A stretch of DNA of 45,727 nucleotides. Origin: Rhodospirillaceae bacterium. Its GTDB lineage: Bacteria; Pseudomonadota; Alphaproteobacteria; Rhodospirillales; Casp-alpha2. Below the pieces are notes generated by a model. That model saw nothing but the letters and a program-made list of their open reading frames with translations, did not search any database and was not told the origin of the DNA. The translations under genes and the position numbers were made by a program. The stretch lies in the NCBI GenBank assembly GCA_016845145.1, contig JAERTE010000039.1:1-45727 (forward strand), written 5' to 3'. Below are positions 1 through 7,834 of the stretch, in pieces (the stretch's first letter is position 1; the number at the start of each line of letters is the position of its first letter).

Positions 1-140
1 TCGATCTTCAAGCCACCATCAACCGGTTCGTCAAAGAGCATAACCAAGCAGAGGCCAAGCCATTCATTTGGAAGGCCGATCCAGATAAAATTATCGCCGC
101 AAGAAAACGAGGGTTCCAAACGTTGGAATCAATCCACTAG
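1..140 (+). CDS. IS630-family transposase, C-terminal end (partial)
   Basis: The frame beginning at base 3 is open from the window edge to TAG at 138-140 and encodes the last 45 residues of a transposase. The segments [19 protein letters not shown] and the terminal LESIH are the usual end of IS630-type DDE transposases. The catalytic residues would lie upstream, outside the window. Its last 12 bases overlap the end of queC on the other strand, so there is no room for the terminal inverted repeat that normally follows the transposase stop. I infer that this end of the element is eroded. Whether the rest of the element is intact cannot be seen. Confidence 0.8.
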   Translation, partial: DLQATINRFVKEHNQAEAKPFIWKADPDKIIAARKRGFQTLESIH

Positions 141-839
141 ATAGATCGTCGGGTCGGTGATGGAGGCTTGTTCGAAGCCACGCCGACGAAGCATACAAGC
201 ATCGCACGCACCGCAATGGATGAATTCACCGATGCCGCCTACTGAACTTTCGGGCGGGTCGTAACAGCTGAGCGTTTGTGCGTAGTCTACGCCCAGGCTG
301 GTGCCAAGCTCGACAATGCCGGCTTTGGTCAGTTGCGAGAGCGGTGTGTGGATGGTCAATCCGGCGTCGTCTTCAATGCCAGCCCGGGTCGCCAGATTGG
401 CCATGGTTTGGAACGCGGCGATGTATTCGGGACGGCAATCGGGATAGCCGGAATAATCGAGCGCATTGACGCCGATGAATATGTCCTTCGCGCCTTCGAC
501 TTCGGCCAAGGCCAAGGCGTGCGAAAGAAAAATCGTGTTGCGTGCGGGGACATAGGTAATCGGCACACCGTCGCCGATCTCGGCCTCATCGCGGCCTTTC
601 GGTACGGCTATGTCGTCGGTGAGCGCCGAGCCGCCATAGGCCCGGAGATCGATGTCCGCCACCACATGGCGTACCGCTCCTGAGGATCGCGCAACTTTTG
701 ATGCGGCTTCGAGCTCACCCGAATTGCGTTGACCATAGCGGAAACTGAGAGCCACGATGGAAAACCCGTCGCGGCGCGCGACGGCGGCGATGGTGGCGGA
801 ATCGAGCCCGCCACTGATCAGAATGACGGCCTTAGGCAG
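129..839 (-). CDS. queC: 7-cyano-7-deazaguanine synthase QueC
   Basis: QueC makes preQ0 from 7-carboxy-7-deazaguanine, ATP and ammonia in queuosine synthesis. The PP-loop ATP motif SGGLDS lies at residues 9-14. Four zinc-binding cysteines lie near residues 192, 209, 212 and 215 (HCGACDAC). The first conventional start (GTG at 755) would remove the PP-loop, so translation must begin upstream. The only candidate in frame is CTG at 839-837, preceded by GAGG (plus-strand 846-849) six bases away. This start gives 236 aa, a normal QueC length. It overlaps the stop of the upstream transporter gene by 8 nt, so the two are probably translationally coupled. The C-terminus is of normal length although it overlaps the IS630 remnant. 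The family call is firm; the CTG start is an inference. Confidence 0.93.
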   Translation of the reverse strand: MPKAVILISGGLDSATIAAVARRDGFSIVALSFRYGQRNSGELEAASKVARSSGAVRHVVADIDLRAYGGSALTDDIAVPKGRDEAEIGDGVPITYVPARNTIFLSHALALAEVEGAKDIFIGVNALDYSGYPDCRPEYIAAFQTMANLATRAGIEDDAGLTIHTPLSQLTKAGIVELGTSLGVDYAQTLSCYDPPESSVGGIGEFIHCGACDACMLRRRGFEQASITDPTIYLVD

Positions 840-1317
840 CGGCGGCCTCGCGGCGGCGCACCAGCCACCATACCACCAGCGCGCCGAGCATCTTGCTGGC
901 CGTCATGGCGATGACCCCGACGACGGAGAGATGGCCGATAATCGCCAGAAACACCACACTGTCCAACGGCGTGCCAATCAGGCTGGAAAGTAAGACGCGT
1001 TGGCTGAAGGGCCGCCGGGTGAAGGAGTAAACACCCCAATCGGCGAACTCGCTGATCAGGAAGGCGCTCAAAGAGGCTACGGCCACGAACGGGCTGGCCA
1101 TGAAATAGCTGACGGCGGCGGCGATCAGCATGGCGATGATCACTCGGTGTCCGATTTCGCGCTGCGCATAGTCGCGGGCAACGAAAATAAGGCCGACGAC
1201 CAAGGACATGGGCGGCCACATCTCGCCGCCCGGCAGTTGCACAAGCGGCACCACCGTGAAGCCCCAGTTGACCAGCACAATAAGCCCGATATAGAAGGCC
1301 GATGATTTGAACGCCAT
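832..1317 (-). CDS. yhhQ: VUT/YhhQ-family queuosine-precursor transporter
   Basis: An inner-membrane protein of 161 aa from the ATG at 1317 ([11 protein letters not shown]). It has about five or six hydrophobic segments and the family-like stretches [14 protein letters not shown] and [14 protein letters not shown], followed by [14 protein letters not shown]/YhhQ proteins take up preQ0 or preQ1. The direct coupling to queC supports that substrate here. An upstream extension to 1404 exists but adds a hydrophilic segment unlike the family. A purine-like tract (GAGTAGAG on the minus strand) lies about 8-15 bases before the ATG. The product feeds the same pool as QueC, so the cell may combine synthesis and salvage. 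Confidence 0.85.
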   Translation of the reverse strand: MAFKSSAFYIGLIVLVNWGFTVVPLVQLPGGEMWPPMSLVVGLIFVARDYAQREIGHRVIIAMLIAAAVSYFMASPFVAVASLSAFLISEFADWGVYSFTRRPFSQRVLLSSLIGTPLDSVVFLAIIGHLSVVGVIAMTASKMLGALVVWWLVRRREAAAA

Positions 1318-1352
1318 GACGAATACTCTACTCACTCTGTTTCGGCGCGACA

Positions 1353-1380
1353 TATATAGTATGGTTCGGGTGTTGGTCCA
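1353..1380 (-). promoter_or_regulatory. Candidate promoter for yhhQ-queC
   Basis: On the minus strand, TGGACC (1380-1375) and TATATA (1358-1353) are separated by 16 nt in the divergent gap between yhhQ and queG. The -35 match is 4 of 6, so support is modest. I saw no clear preQ1 riboswitch in this short leader. Confidence 0.3.
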
Positions 1381-1418
1381 GCATTGCATGCCTTTAATCG
1401 TCACAAAAGAAGCGACAT

Positions 1419-2534
1419 ATGACTGAATGCCTCACGGGCGATATCCGCGCCGAAATCCGCGAAATGGCCCTGGCCGAGAACTTCGATGTGGTGGGCTTTG
1501 CCTCGGCACAGGCCAGTGCGAACGACCGTGCCGCCTTGGCGGCGTTTGTGAAAAACGGTTGGCACGGTGACATGAAGTGGCTCGCGGGCGTGAAATGGAG
1601 CACGGATAACCCGCGCGGCAATCCCAAGGCGCTGATGGAAGATGTTCGCAGCATCATTGTGCTGGGTACCAATTACGGCCCCGGGGTCGATCCGCTTCAT
1701 GTCTCGAGCCAGCCCGACCGAGGCGCCATATCCGTCTATGCGCGTCCGCCGAAGGATTATCACGATGTCATCAAAAAGCGCCTCAAACGGCTGGGGCGCC
1801 AGTTGGTTGAACGTTTTCCGGATGCAGGCGTGAAAGTATTCGTCGATACAGCCCCGGTGATGGAGAAGCCGCTCGCAGCGCGCACCGATATCGGCTGGCA
1901 GGGGAAGCACACAAACCTGGTGTCGCGGCAGTTCGGTTCGTGGCTGTTTTTGGCGGAAATTTTCATCACGCTGGATATTCCACCTGACTTGCCCGAGCCC
2001 GATCATTGCGGTTCGTGTGATCTGTGCCTCAAGGCCTGCCCGACCGACGCGTTCCCCGCCCCCGGTCAACTTGATGCGCGGCGCTGTATCTCATATCTGA
2101 CCATCGAACACAAAGGCGCTATTGACCCGGACCTGATGGCCGCCATGGGTAACCGTATCTACGGATGCGATGACTGCTTGGCGGTTTGTCCCTGGAACAA
2201 ATTCTCCGAGCCCGCTGTCGACCCGGCTTTCCTGCCGCGTGACGATTTGGCGGCACCTAGGCTGGCGCAATTGGCCCGGCTTGATGAGGCGCAGTTCAAG
2301 GCCATGTTCGCCGGTTCGCCCATCAAACGCACCGGGCACGAGCGGTTTTTACGCAATATCGCGATCGCCATCGGCAATAGCGGCGACGCTACGTTGCTTG
2401 AGATTGCCGAAATGCTCAGCCGGGGCCCGTCGCAACTGGTGGCGGAAACCGCGCGCTGGGCCACGGCTCGCTTATCGCGGCTTGACGCACGACCGGCGGC
2501 GGATAACCATGAACGCGAAAGGACGCCGCCATGA
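1419..2534 (+). CDS. queG: Epoxyqueuosine reductase QueG
   Basis: QueG performs the last core step of queuosine synthesis, reducing epoxyqueuosine to queuosine in tRNA with a cobalamin and two [4Fe-4S] clusters. At 371 aa it is the usual length. The ferredoxin-like motifs CGSCDLCLKACP (about residues 197-208) and CDDCLAVCP (about 250-258) supply the cluster ligands. The tail has the HEAT-like repeat region seen in QueG. The ATG at 1419 follows an AGAAG tract. The gene diverges from yhhQ-queC, so three queuosine genes sit together. Its stop overlaps the next start (ATGA at 2531-2534), giving an operon with an FGE-like gene that has no obvious link to tRNA modification. Confidence 0.95.
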   Translation: MTECLTGDIRAEIREMALAENFDVVGFASAQASANDRAALAAFVKNGWHGDMKWLAGVKWSTDNPRGNPKALMEDVRSIIVLGTNYGPGVDPLHVSSQPDRGAISVYARPPKDYHDVIKKRLKRLGRQLVERFPDAGVKVFVDTAPVMEKPLAARTDIGWQGKHTNLVSRQFGSWLFLAEIFITLDIPPDLPEPDHCGSCDLCLKACPTDAFPAPGQLDARRCISYLTIEHKGAIDPDLMAAMGNRIYGCDDCLAVCPWNKFSEPAVDPAFLPRDDLAAPRLAQLARLDEAQFKAMFAGSPIKRTGHERFLRNIAIAIGNSGDATLLEIAEMLSRGPSQLVAETARWATARLSRLDARPAADNHERERTPP

Positions 2535-3358
2535 TTGTCTACCGGTTACTGATCGCCGTTGGCCTGCTCTTTGCTAGTCTGTCGCCGGCGCTGGCCGAAA
2601 CGCCCGCGGTGGGTGCAACATTCAAGGACTGCAAGGCTTGCCCCGAGATGGTGGTCATCCCTGGCGGTATCTACCTCATGGGATTGGGGGCCAAGCGAAA
2701 GCGCGACGGCCCCGTACACCGCGTCAATATCAAACGCCCCCTTGCTATCGGCCGCTACGAAGTGACGTTCCGTGAGTGGTTCGCTTGCGTCGCCGACGGC
2801 GTATGCCGGCACAAACCCGACGACCACAAATGGGGCACCATTCGGCGTCCGGTCATCAACATCACCTGGCATCAGGTGCAGAATTATACCAAATGGCTGA
2901 GCCGCAAGACCGGACATACCTACCGGTTGCCGTCGGAGGCCGAGTGGGAATACGCGCACCGGGGCGGCACCACGACAAAATTCTGGTGGGGCGATGAAAT
3001 CGGAAATAAGAATGCGAATTGCCGCGATTGTGAATCGCGCCAATGCTGCACAGCCAAGGATCATTCGTGCTGTTCACATGGCACGCAGCCCATCGGCACC
3101 TTCAAACCCAACCCGTTCGGTTTGTTCGACACCGCCGGCAATGTGTTTGAATGGACGGCGGACTGTTGGAACCCGGATCATCGGGGCGCGCCCAAGGATG
3201 CCGCGATCCGGAGCACGGGTGATTGCCGCAATCGCGTCATCCGGGGCGGGTCGTTCTACTATTTTTCAAAAGTGGCGCGCTCGTCGTACCGGTCGAAAAA
3301 CCCGCCGGGCGTCAAAAGTTATTGGCTTGGGTTTAGGGTCGTCCGAGAACTGAAATAA
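2531..3358 (+). CDS. Secreted formylglycine-generating-enzyme-like (SUMF1) protein
   Basis: A 275-aa protein with a signal peptide at residues 1-22 (cleavage near PALA-ET) and an FGE-sulfatase domain. The domain is marked by MVVIPGGIYLMG, PVINITWHQVQNYTKWLS, YRLPSEAEWEYAHRGG, PFGLFDTAGNVFEWT and RGGSFYYF. Near the C-terminus the catalytic cysteines of true sulfatase-activating enzymes are absent (SKVARSSYRS), so it is unlikely to make formylglycine. Members of this kind often act as ligand-binding or structural exported proteins. Residues around 160-180 form a cysteine-rich insert with two CC pairs, possibly disulfide-bonded or metal-binding. It is translationally coupled to queG and converges with phaR one base beyond its stop. 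Confidence 0.85.
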   Translation: MIVYRLLIAVGLLFASLSPALAETPAVGATFKDCKACPEMVVIPGGIYLMGLGAKRKRDGPVHRVNIKRPLAIGRYEVTFREWFACVADGVCRHKPDDHKWGTIRRPVINITWHQVQNYTKWLSRKTGHTYRLPSEAEWEYAHRGGTTTKFWWGDEIGNKNANCRDCESRQCCTAKDHSCCSHGTQPIGTFKPNPFGLFDTAGNVFEWTADCWNPDHRGAPKDAAIRSTGDCRNRVIRGGSFYYFSKVARSSYRSKNPPGVKSYWLGFRVVRELK

Positions 3359-3359
3359 C

Positions 3360-3980
3360 CTACTTGCCGTCTTCCGAAATGCGTTCGAGCTGTTTTTGCA
3401 TTTGCGCGAGCTGCGATTTCAAGGCGTCCAGTTCCGAGCCGTCGTCGGGGTTTTGTGCGGCGTCGGCACCGTTTTCCGACGTATCGCCGCCGTTCTCCGA
3501 TCCGGGATAAAACGGCGAAAACATCTTCATGGCGTTCTCGAACAGAACCATGTTCTGTTTGCCCATTTCCTCGAACTGGCCAAATGGCGTCAGGCCGCCG
3601 AAGGCATCTTGGACGGCCTTGCGCATCTGTCCCTGGTTGTGGGCAAAGGCCTGCATGGAATGCTCGAGATAGTTCGGCACCACCGCTTGCAGGCTGTCGC
3701 CATAGAAGCTGATCAGATGACGCAGGAAACTGATCGGCAACAGGTGTTGGCCCTTGCTCTCTTCCTCGACAATGATGTGGGTGAGCACGGAGCGGGTAAT
3801 GTCGTCGCCGGACTTGGCGTCATAGACGGCAAAGTCCGTCCCTTCCTTGACCATCTGTGATAAGTGATCAAGGGTGACATAACTGCTGGTTGCGGTGTTG
3901 TAGAGCCGCCGGTTGGCGTACTTCTTGATCGTCACGACATCTTTTTTGTCGTCACCGTTTTTGTCGGCAGCCTCGGCCAT
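3360..3980 (-). CDS. phaR: Polyhydroxyalkanoate synthesis repressor PhaR
   Basis: PhaR binds DNA and PHB granules and represses phasin and its own gene until polymer appears. The 206-aa protein has the N-terminal PHB_acc_N domain (TIKKYANRRLYNTATSSYVT through about residue 75), then a PHB/PHA accumulation-regulator domain (LLPISFLRHLISFYGDSLQ), and a C-terminal coiled coil (LDALKSQLAQMQKQLERI). The start at 3980 is preceded by AAGGA about 9 nt upstream. The longer frame to 4133 reads through the divergent control region and is rejected. The gene is divergent from the phaE-like/phaC pair, with a plausible PhaR operator between them. Confidence 0.95.
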   Translation of the reverse strand: MAEAADKNGDDKKDVVTIKKYANRRLYNTATSSYVTLDHLSQMVKEGTDFAVYDAKSGDDITRSVLTHIIVEEESKGQHLLPISFLRHLISFYGDSLQAVVPNYLEHSMQAFAHNQGQMRKAVQDAFGGLTPFGQFEEMGKQNMVLFENAMKMFSPFYPGSENGGDTSENGADAAQNPDDGSELDALKSQLAQMQKQLERISEDGK

Positions 3981-4074
3981 GATTATCAATCCTTGGTTTT
4001 CGCCGGATGTTTCGCTGGAGATACCGCCGACGATCTCGCTGGGGTTTTTGCCTCGCCCATCATTACCGCGTAAG

Positions 4075-4112
4075 ATGCTGCACTGCAATGAAATGTTATT
4101 GGGATGCAGCAT
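4075..4112. promoter_or_regulatory. Candidate PhaR operator in the phaR/phaC divergent gap
   Basis: A perfect inverted repeat ATGCTGCA (4075-4082) / TGCAGCAT (4105-4112) includes CTGCACTGCA, close to the CTGC-N3/4-GCAG elements described for PhaR in related alphaproteobacteria. Its position between phaR and the phaC unit fits autoregulation. This is inferred from position and motif only. Confidence 0.5.
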
Positions 4113-4138
4113 TTTGGCCTTAACAGGAGACAACGTTC

Positions 4139-4510
4139 ATGACGGAAAATCCGGCACCGCCCGATCAACCACTGGATTTGCAGGATTTGGCGCGACGCTA
4201 CCTGGACTTGTGGCAGGACCATTTGAAGGCGGTGACCGAGGATGCCGAAACTTCCGCGACATTGGCTCAAACCATGACGTTGATGAGTTCCGGCGCCCAG
4301 GCCTTCGCCGATGCGGCAACGAAGGCCGCCCACAATGACCAAGCGACCGACGACGAAGCAGACGGGACCGCGCCCGCTGCCGCTGCACCTGGCGACGCAG
4401 ACGTTCGCCCTGATGAGCTCGCTGGCCGCATTGCCGCTCTTGAGAAACGGGTCGCTGAGTTGGAATCCGAACTTGGCAAACGCAGCGGCGGATCTGACAG
4501 CGGCGATTGA
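4139..4510 (+). CDS. Small PhaE/phasin-like protein upstream of phaC
   Basis: A 123-aa acidic protein preceded by a good Shine-Dalgarno sequence (AGGAGA, 8 nt before the ATG). The N-terminus (LARRYLDLWQDHLKAV) resembles the start of phasin or PhaE-type proteins. The middle is an Ala/Asp-rich linker. The C-terminus is a heptad-type coiled coil (IAALEKRVAELESEL). I infer a role in PHB granule assembly or as a PhaC partner, from position and coiled-coil shape rather than a firm family match. Its last 176 nt overlap phaC in another frame, which makes it the leading gene of the unit under the putative PhaR operator. Confidence 0.6.
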   Translation: MTENPAPPDQPLDLQDLARRYLDLWQDHLKAVTEDAETSATLAQTMTLMSSGAQAFADAATKAAHNDQATDDEADGTAPAAAAPGDADVRPDELAGRIAALEKRVAELESELGKRSGGSDSGD

Positions 4511-5558
4511 CAGAATTGACGCGGAAACCTTTGCCCGCGCCGTCCAAGACGAGGCCTTGCGCCGGCTTGATGCGTTCACGGCGGGGGTAAAGCTTTATCA
4601 AGCGTCATCTCGCGCCCCCCGGCCACCGGAACCATCCGTGGTCTGGCAATCGGGCTCGGCGCGGCTATTGGATTACGGCACATCTGGCGGAAGGCCCATC
4701 TTGGTGGTGCCGTCGCTGGTCAATCGTGGCTACGTGCTCGACCTTTCCGAGGAGCGCAGTCTGTTGCGTGATCTGGCCGACCGTGGGTTCCATCCGTTCT
4801 TGATGGACTGGGGCGCGCCGGATGCCGACGAACGTTCCTACTCACTCACCGATTATATTACCGGCCCGCTGCAAGATGCTTTTGATCACGTCGCGGGTAT
4901 TGGCAGCGACGCTCCGGCGTTGATCGGCTATTGCATGGGCGGCAATCTGGCGGTGGCATTGGCGGCCCGAAACGCTGGACGTGTCGGCGCGTTGGCGCTG
5001 CTGGCGACGCCCTGGGATTTCCAGGCCGGCCAGGAAGCTTACCTGCCGGTGCTCGGCGCCATGGCGCCGGCCTTGGACGCAGTGATTGAAAACCTCGGCG
5101 TGCTGCCGACTGATTTACTGCAGGCCATGTTCGCCGGCCTCAATCCGCAAGGTGTCGGCATGAAGTTCCGCCAGTTTTCCGCACTGCCGGATAATTCAGC
5201 AAAGGCGCGGGAGTTCATTGCCCTGGAAGATTGGCTCAACGACGGCGTGCCGCTGGCCGGGCCTGTGGCACGTGAATGTCTGTTTGATTGGTATTTGAAC
5301 AACTCGCCCGTGCAGGGCGCTTGGCGGGTGGCGGGTGAGGTTGTCGACCCCGGCGCCCTGGATGTGCCGACCTTGGTGGTCGTACCCAACGACGACTACA
5401 TCGTCCCGCCCGGAAGCGCCAAGCCGCTGGCACGGTTGATTCCCGGTGCACGTCTAAAAACCGTCAACGCGGGTCATATCGGCATGGTTGCGGGGCGGCG
5501 CGCACGATCGGTGCTCTATACGCCGTTGGCAAATTGGCTGACGGAACGCCTGATTTAA
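4335..5558 (+). CDS. phaC: Poly(3-hydroxyalkanoate) synthase-family alpha/beta hydrolase (PhaC)
   Basis: Polymerises hydroxyacyl-CoA into PHB at the granule surface. The lipase-like box GYCMGG holds the nucleophile Cys at about residue 200. The general acid Asp is near 352-353 (VPNDDY) and the catalytic His near 380 (GHIGM). At 407 aa it is close to the short class III-type synthases. The start at 4335 keeps GPRPLPLHLATQ, which resembles the N-terminus of Rhodospirillales relatives; a later ATG at 4413 would lose it. The chosen start makes a long out-of-frame overlap with the preceding gene. The start is moderately sure, the family secure. Confidence 0.88.
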   Translation: MTKRPTTKQTGPRPLPLHLATQTFALMSSLAALPLLRNGSLSWNPNLANAAADLTAAIDRIDAETFARAVQDEALRRLDAFTAGVKLYQASSRAPRPPEPSVVWQSGSARLLDYGTSGGRPILVVPSLVNRGYVLDLSEERSLLRDLADRGFHPFLMDWGAPDADERSYSLTDYITGPLQDAFDHVAGIGSDAPALIGYCMGGNLAVALAARNAGRVGALALLATPWDFQAGQEAYLPVLGAMAPALDAVIENLGVLPTDLLQAMFAGLNPQGVGMKFRQFSALPDNSAKAREFIALEDWLNDGVPLAGPVARECLFDWYLNNSPVQGAWRVAGEVVDPGALDVPTLVVVPNDDYIVPPGSAKPLARLIPGARLKTVNAGHIGMVAGRRARSVLYTPLANWLTERLI

Positions 5559-5658
5559 CTCAAGACTCCCATCTCCGTCATCGTGTAAGCTTGACGGTCG
5601 AAAAATCAGGGCGGCATTGGGTGAATTCAATTCTTTTCGCAGGTGCACAATAAATTTG

Positions 5659-5687
5659 TTGATTTAGGTCAATAGTGTTGCTATATA
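5659..5687 (+). promoter_or_regulatory. phaAB promoter with embedded FNR/FixK-like box
   Basis: TTGATT (5659-5664) and TATATA (5682-5687) are spaced by 17 nt, a good sigma-70 promoter. The same bases form TTGATTTAGGTCAA (5659-5672), which fits the TTGA-N6-TCAA consensus of FNR/FixK/ANR regulators. A box over the -35 would predict repression under low oxygen or exclusion of polymerase. The 256-nt gap between phaC and phaA holds nothing else evident. Confidence 0.5.
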
Positions 5688-5814
5688 TGGCCTAGGGAGT
5701 TTTTGCACTTGCGAAATAACTTGCTGCCTGGCGTCACCGCCTGCGGGTTGTGACACGGTATTTAACCGCGTGCCGCACGGATGCGGCGCAGCGAACGTAG
5801 GAGGATTTGAGGAA

Positions 5815-6990
5815 ATGACTGAAGTCGTAATCGTGGGCGCCGCCCGGACGCCCGTTGGCGGTTTTAACGGCGGGCTGAGCTCGCTCCCCGCCCATAAATT
5901 GGGTGAAGTTGCCATCAAGGGCGCGCTGGAGCGTGCCGGTGTTGCCGCCGAAGACGTTTCGGAAGTGATCATGGGCCAAATTTTGGCTGCTGGCGAAGGC
6001 CAGAACCCGGCCCGTCAGGCCGCCATGGCCGCCGGCATCCCGCATGAGAAAACAGCATATGGTATCAACCAGCTTTGCGGCTCCGGCCTGCGCACAGTCG
6101 CCTTGGGTTACCAAGCCATCAAGATGGGTGACAGCGACATCGTCGTCGCCGGTGGCCATGAAAGCATGAGCCAGGCGCCGCACGTTATGCACCTGCGTAA
6201 CGGCATCAAAATGGGCAGCGGTGAAATGATGGACACCATGCTGCGTGACGGCCTGATGGATGCCTTCGCTGGCTACCACATGGGCAACACCGCCGAAAAC
6301 ATCGCCCAGCAGTGGCAGCTCACCCGTGACGAACAGGACGAGTTCGCCGCCAACTCGCAGCAAAAAGCCGAAGCCGCCATGAAGGCCGGCAAGTTCAAAG
6401 ATGAGATCGTTCCGGTCACCATCAAAACCCGCAAGGGCGAAACCGTGGTCGATACCGACGAGCACCCGAAAGAAGGCGTCACCGCCGAGGGTCTCGGCAA
6501 GTTGCGCGCCGCTTTCGATAAAGAAGGCACCGTGACCGCCGGTAACGCATCGGGCATCAACGACGGCGGCGCCGCCGTCGTGCTGATGAGCGCCGAGGAA
6601 GCGGAAAAGCGCGGCACGACCCCGCTGGCCCGCATCAAGTCCTGGGCCACCGCCGGCGTCGACCCGGCGATCATGGGTACGGGCCCGATCCCGGCTAGCC
6701 GTATGGCGCTCGAAAAAGCCGGCTGGACCACCGACGACCTGGACCTGGTCGAAGCCAACGAAGCCTTCGCCGCACAAGCCTGTGCCGTGAACAAGGACAT
6801 GGGTTGGGACACGGACAAGGTTAACGTCAACGGCGGCGCCATTGCGCTTGGCCACCCGATCGGTGCGTCCGGTGCGCGCGTGTTGGTGACGCTCCTCTAC
6901 GAAATGCAGAAGCGCGACGCCAAAAAAGGCCTCGCCACCCTGTGCATCGGTGGCGGCATGGGTATCGCCATGTGCCTCGAGCGCGATTAA
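5815..6990 (+). CDS. phaA: Acetyl-CoA C-acetyltransferase (beta-ketothiolase) PhaA
   Basis: Condenses two acetyl-CoA into acetoacetyl-CoA, the first step of PHB synthesis. The 391-aa length is typical. The active-site residues are visible: Cys88 (QLCGSGLR), His347 (GHPIGASG) and Cys377 (LCIGGGMG). The start at 5815 follows AGGAGG about 10 nt upstream (TAGGAGGATTTGAGGAA). Phe-Ala-Ala-Gln (EAFAAQ) near residue 320 is the usual substrate-loop motif. It is followed after 27 nt by phaB, forming a two-gene operon ended by a hairpin terminator. Confidence 0.97.
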   Translation: MTEVVIVGAARTPVGGFNGGLSSLPAHKLGEVAIKGALERAGVAAEDVSEVIMGQILAAGEGQNPARQAAMAAGIPHEKTAYGINQLCGSGLRTVALGYQAIKMGDSDIVVAGGHESMSQAPHVMHLRNGIKMGSGEMMDTMLRDGLMDAFAGYHMGNTAENIAQQWQLTRDEQDEFAANSQQKAEAAMKAGKFKDEIVPVTIKTRKGETVVDTDEHPKEGVTAEGLGKLRAAFDKEGTVTAGNASGINDGGAAVVLMSAEEAEKRGTTPLARIKSWATAGVDPAIMGTGPIPASRMALEKAGWTTDDLDLVEANEAFAAQACAVNKDMGWDTDKVNVNGGAIALGHPIGASGARVLVTLLYEMQKRDAKKGLATLCIGGGMGIAMCLERD

Positions 6991-7017
6991 GCCAAGCTTG
7001 GATAAGGGAGCAATATC

Positions 7018-7743
7018 ATGGGACGCGTAGCAGTCGTCACCGGCGGGACCCGAGGCATCGGGCACGCCATTTCAGTCGCCTTGAAGGGTGCGGGTTACTC
7101 CGTCGCCGCCAGCTATGCCGGCAACGACGAAGCCGCCGCCAAGTTCAAGGACGAAACCGGTATTCCGGTGTACAAGTTCGATGTGGGTGATTTCGATGCC
7201 TGCGCCGAGGCTTTGGCCCAGATCAAAGCCGATCTCGGCCCGGTCGAGGTGCTGGTCAACAACGCCGGCATCACCCGCGACAAGCCGCTGCACAAAATGG
7301 ACAAAGCGCACTGGGATGCGGTGATCAACACCAACCTCTCAGGCCTGTTCAACATGTGCCGCAACGTCATCGACGACATGCGGGGCGGCAACTTCGGTCG
7401 GATCATCTCGATCAGCTCGATCAACGGCCAGAAGGGCCAATTCGGCCAGACCAACTATGCCGCCGCGAAAGCCGGTGACATCGGCTTTACCAAGGCATTG
7501 GCATTGGAAACTGCTTCCAAGGGCATCACCGTCAACGTGGTGGCGCCGGGCTACATCTCCACCGAGATGGTGATGGCGGTTCCGGAGAAAGTGATGAACG
7601 ATGTCATCTTGCCGGCGATTCCGATCGGGCGGTTGGGCGATGCCGAGGAGATCGCGCGTTGCGTGGTGTTCTTGGCTTCCGATGACGCCGGCTTGATCAC
7701 CGGTTCCACCCTCTCAGCCAACGGCGGCCAATATATGTCGTGA
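7018..7743 (+). CDS. phaB: Acetoacetyl-CoA reductase PhaB
   Basis: An NADPH-dependent short-chain dehydrogenase that reduces acetoacetyl-CoA to (R)-3-hydroxybutyryl-CoA for PhaC. The 241-aa protein has the nucleotide-binding motif TGGTRGIG near residues 8-15, NNAG around 82, and the catalytic Ser-Tyr-Lys set (SSING, then Tyr147 and Lys151 in NYAAAK). It follows phaA with a GGGAG ribosome site. The pair phaA-phaB plus the upstream phaC and phaR give a complete PHB pathway. The call as PhaB rather than FabG rests on context as well as sequence. Confidence 0.95.
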   Translation: MGRVAVVTGGTRGIGHAISVALKGAGYSVAASYAGNDEAAAKFKDETGIPVYKFDVGDFDACAEALAQIKADLGPVEVLVNNAGITRDKPLHKMDKAHWDAVINTNLSGLFNMCRNVIDDMRGGNFGRIISISSINGQKGQFGQTNYAAAKAGDIGFTKALALETASKGITVNVVAPGYISTEMVMAVPEKVMNDVILPAIPIGRLGDAEEIARCVVFLASDDAGLITGSTLSANGGQYMS

Positions 7744-7788
7744 TGGCGATTTCGTGACCTGACAATCAGGCCGCGCTTTCATAGAATT

Positions 7789-7819
7789 CGGGCCTCCCGT
7801 TTATCGGGGGGCCCGTTTT
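7789..7819 (+). terminator. Rho-independent terminator after phaB
   Basis: A stem of 10 bp (7789-7798 with 7806-7815, one G-T wobble) with a 7-nt loop is followed by TTTT at 7816-7819. Confidence 0.8.
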
Positions 7820-7834
7820 CGTTGAGGAGTTGTC

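Noticed and set aside
1318..1418. preQ1 riboswitch before yhhQ-queC
   Set aside because: The short leader shows no convincing pseudoknot or A-rich tail, so it was not called.
3981..4133. N-terminal extension of PhaR to 4133
   Set aside because: It crosses the divergent promoter and operator and lacks family similarity; ATG 3980 has a good ribosome site.
5734..7065. 443-aa minus-strand frame opposite phaA
   Set aside because: It mirrors phaA codons; phaA has all catalytic motifs and a strong ribosome site, so the reverse frame is a shadow.
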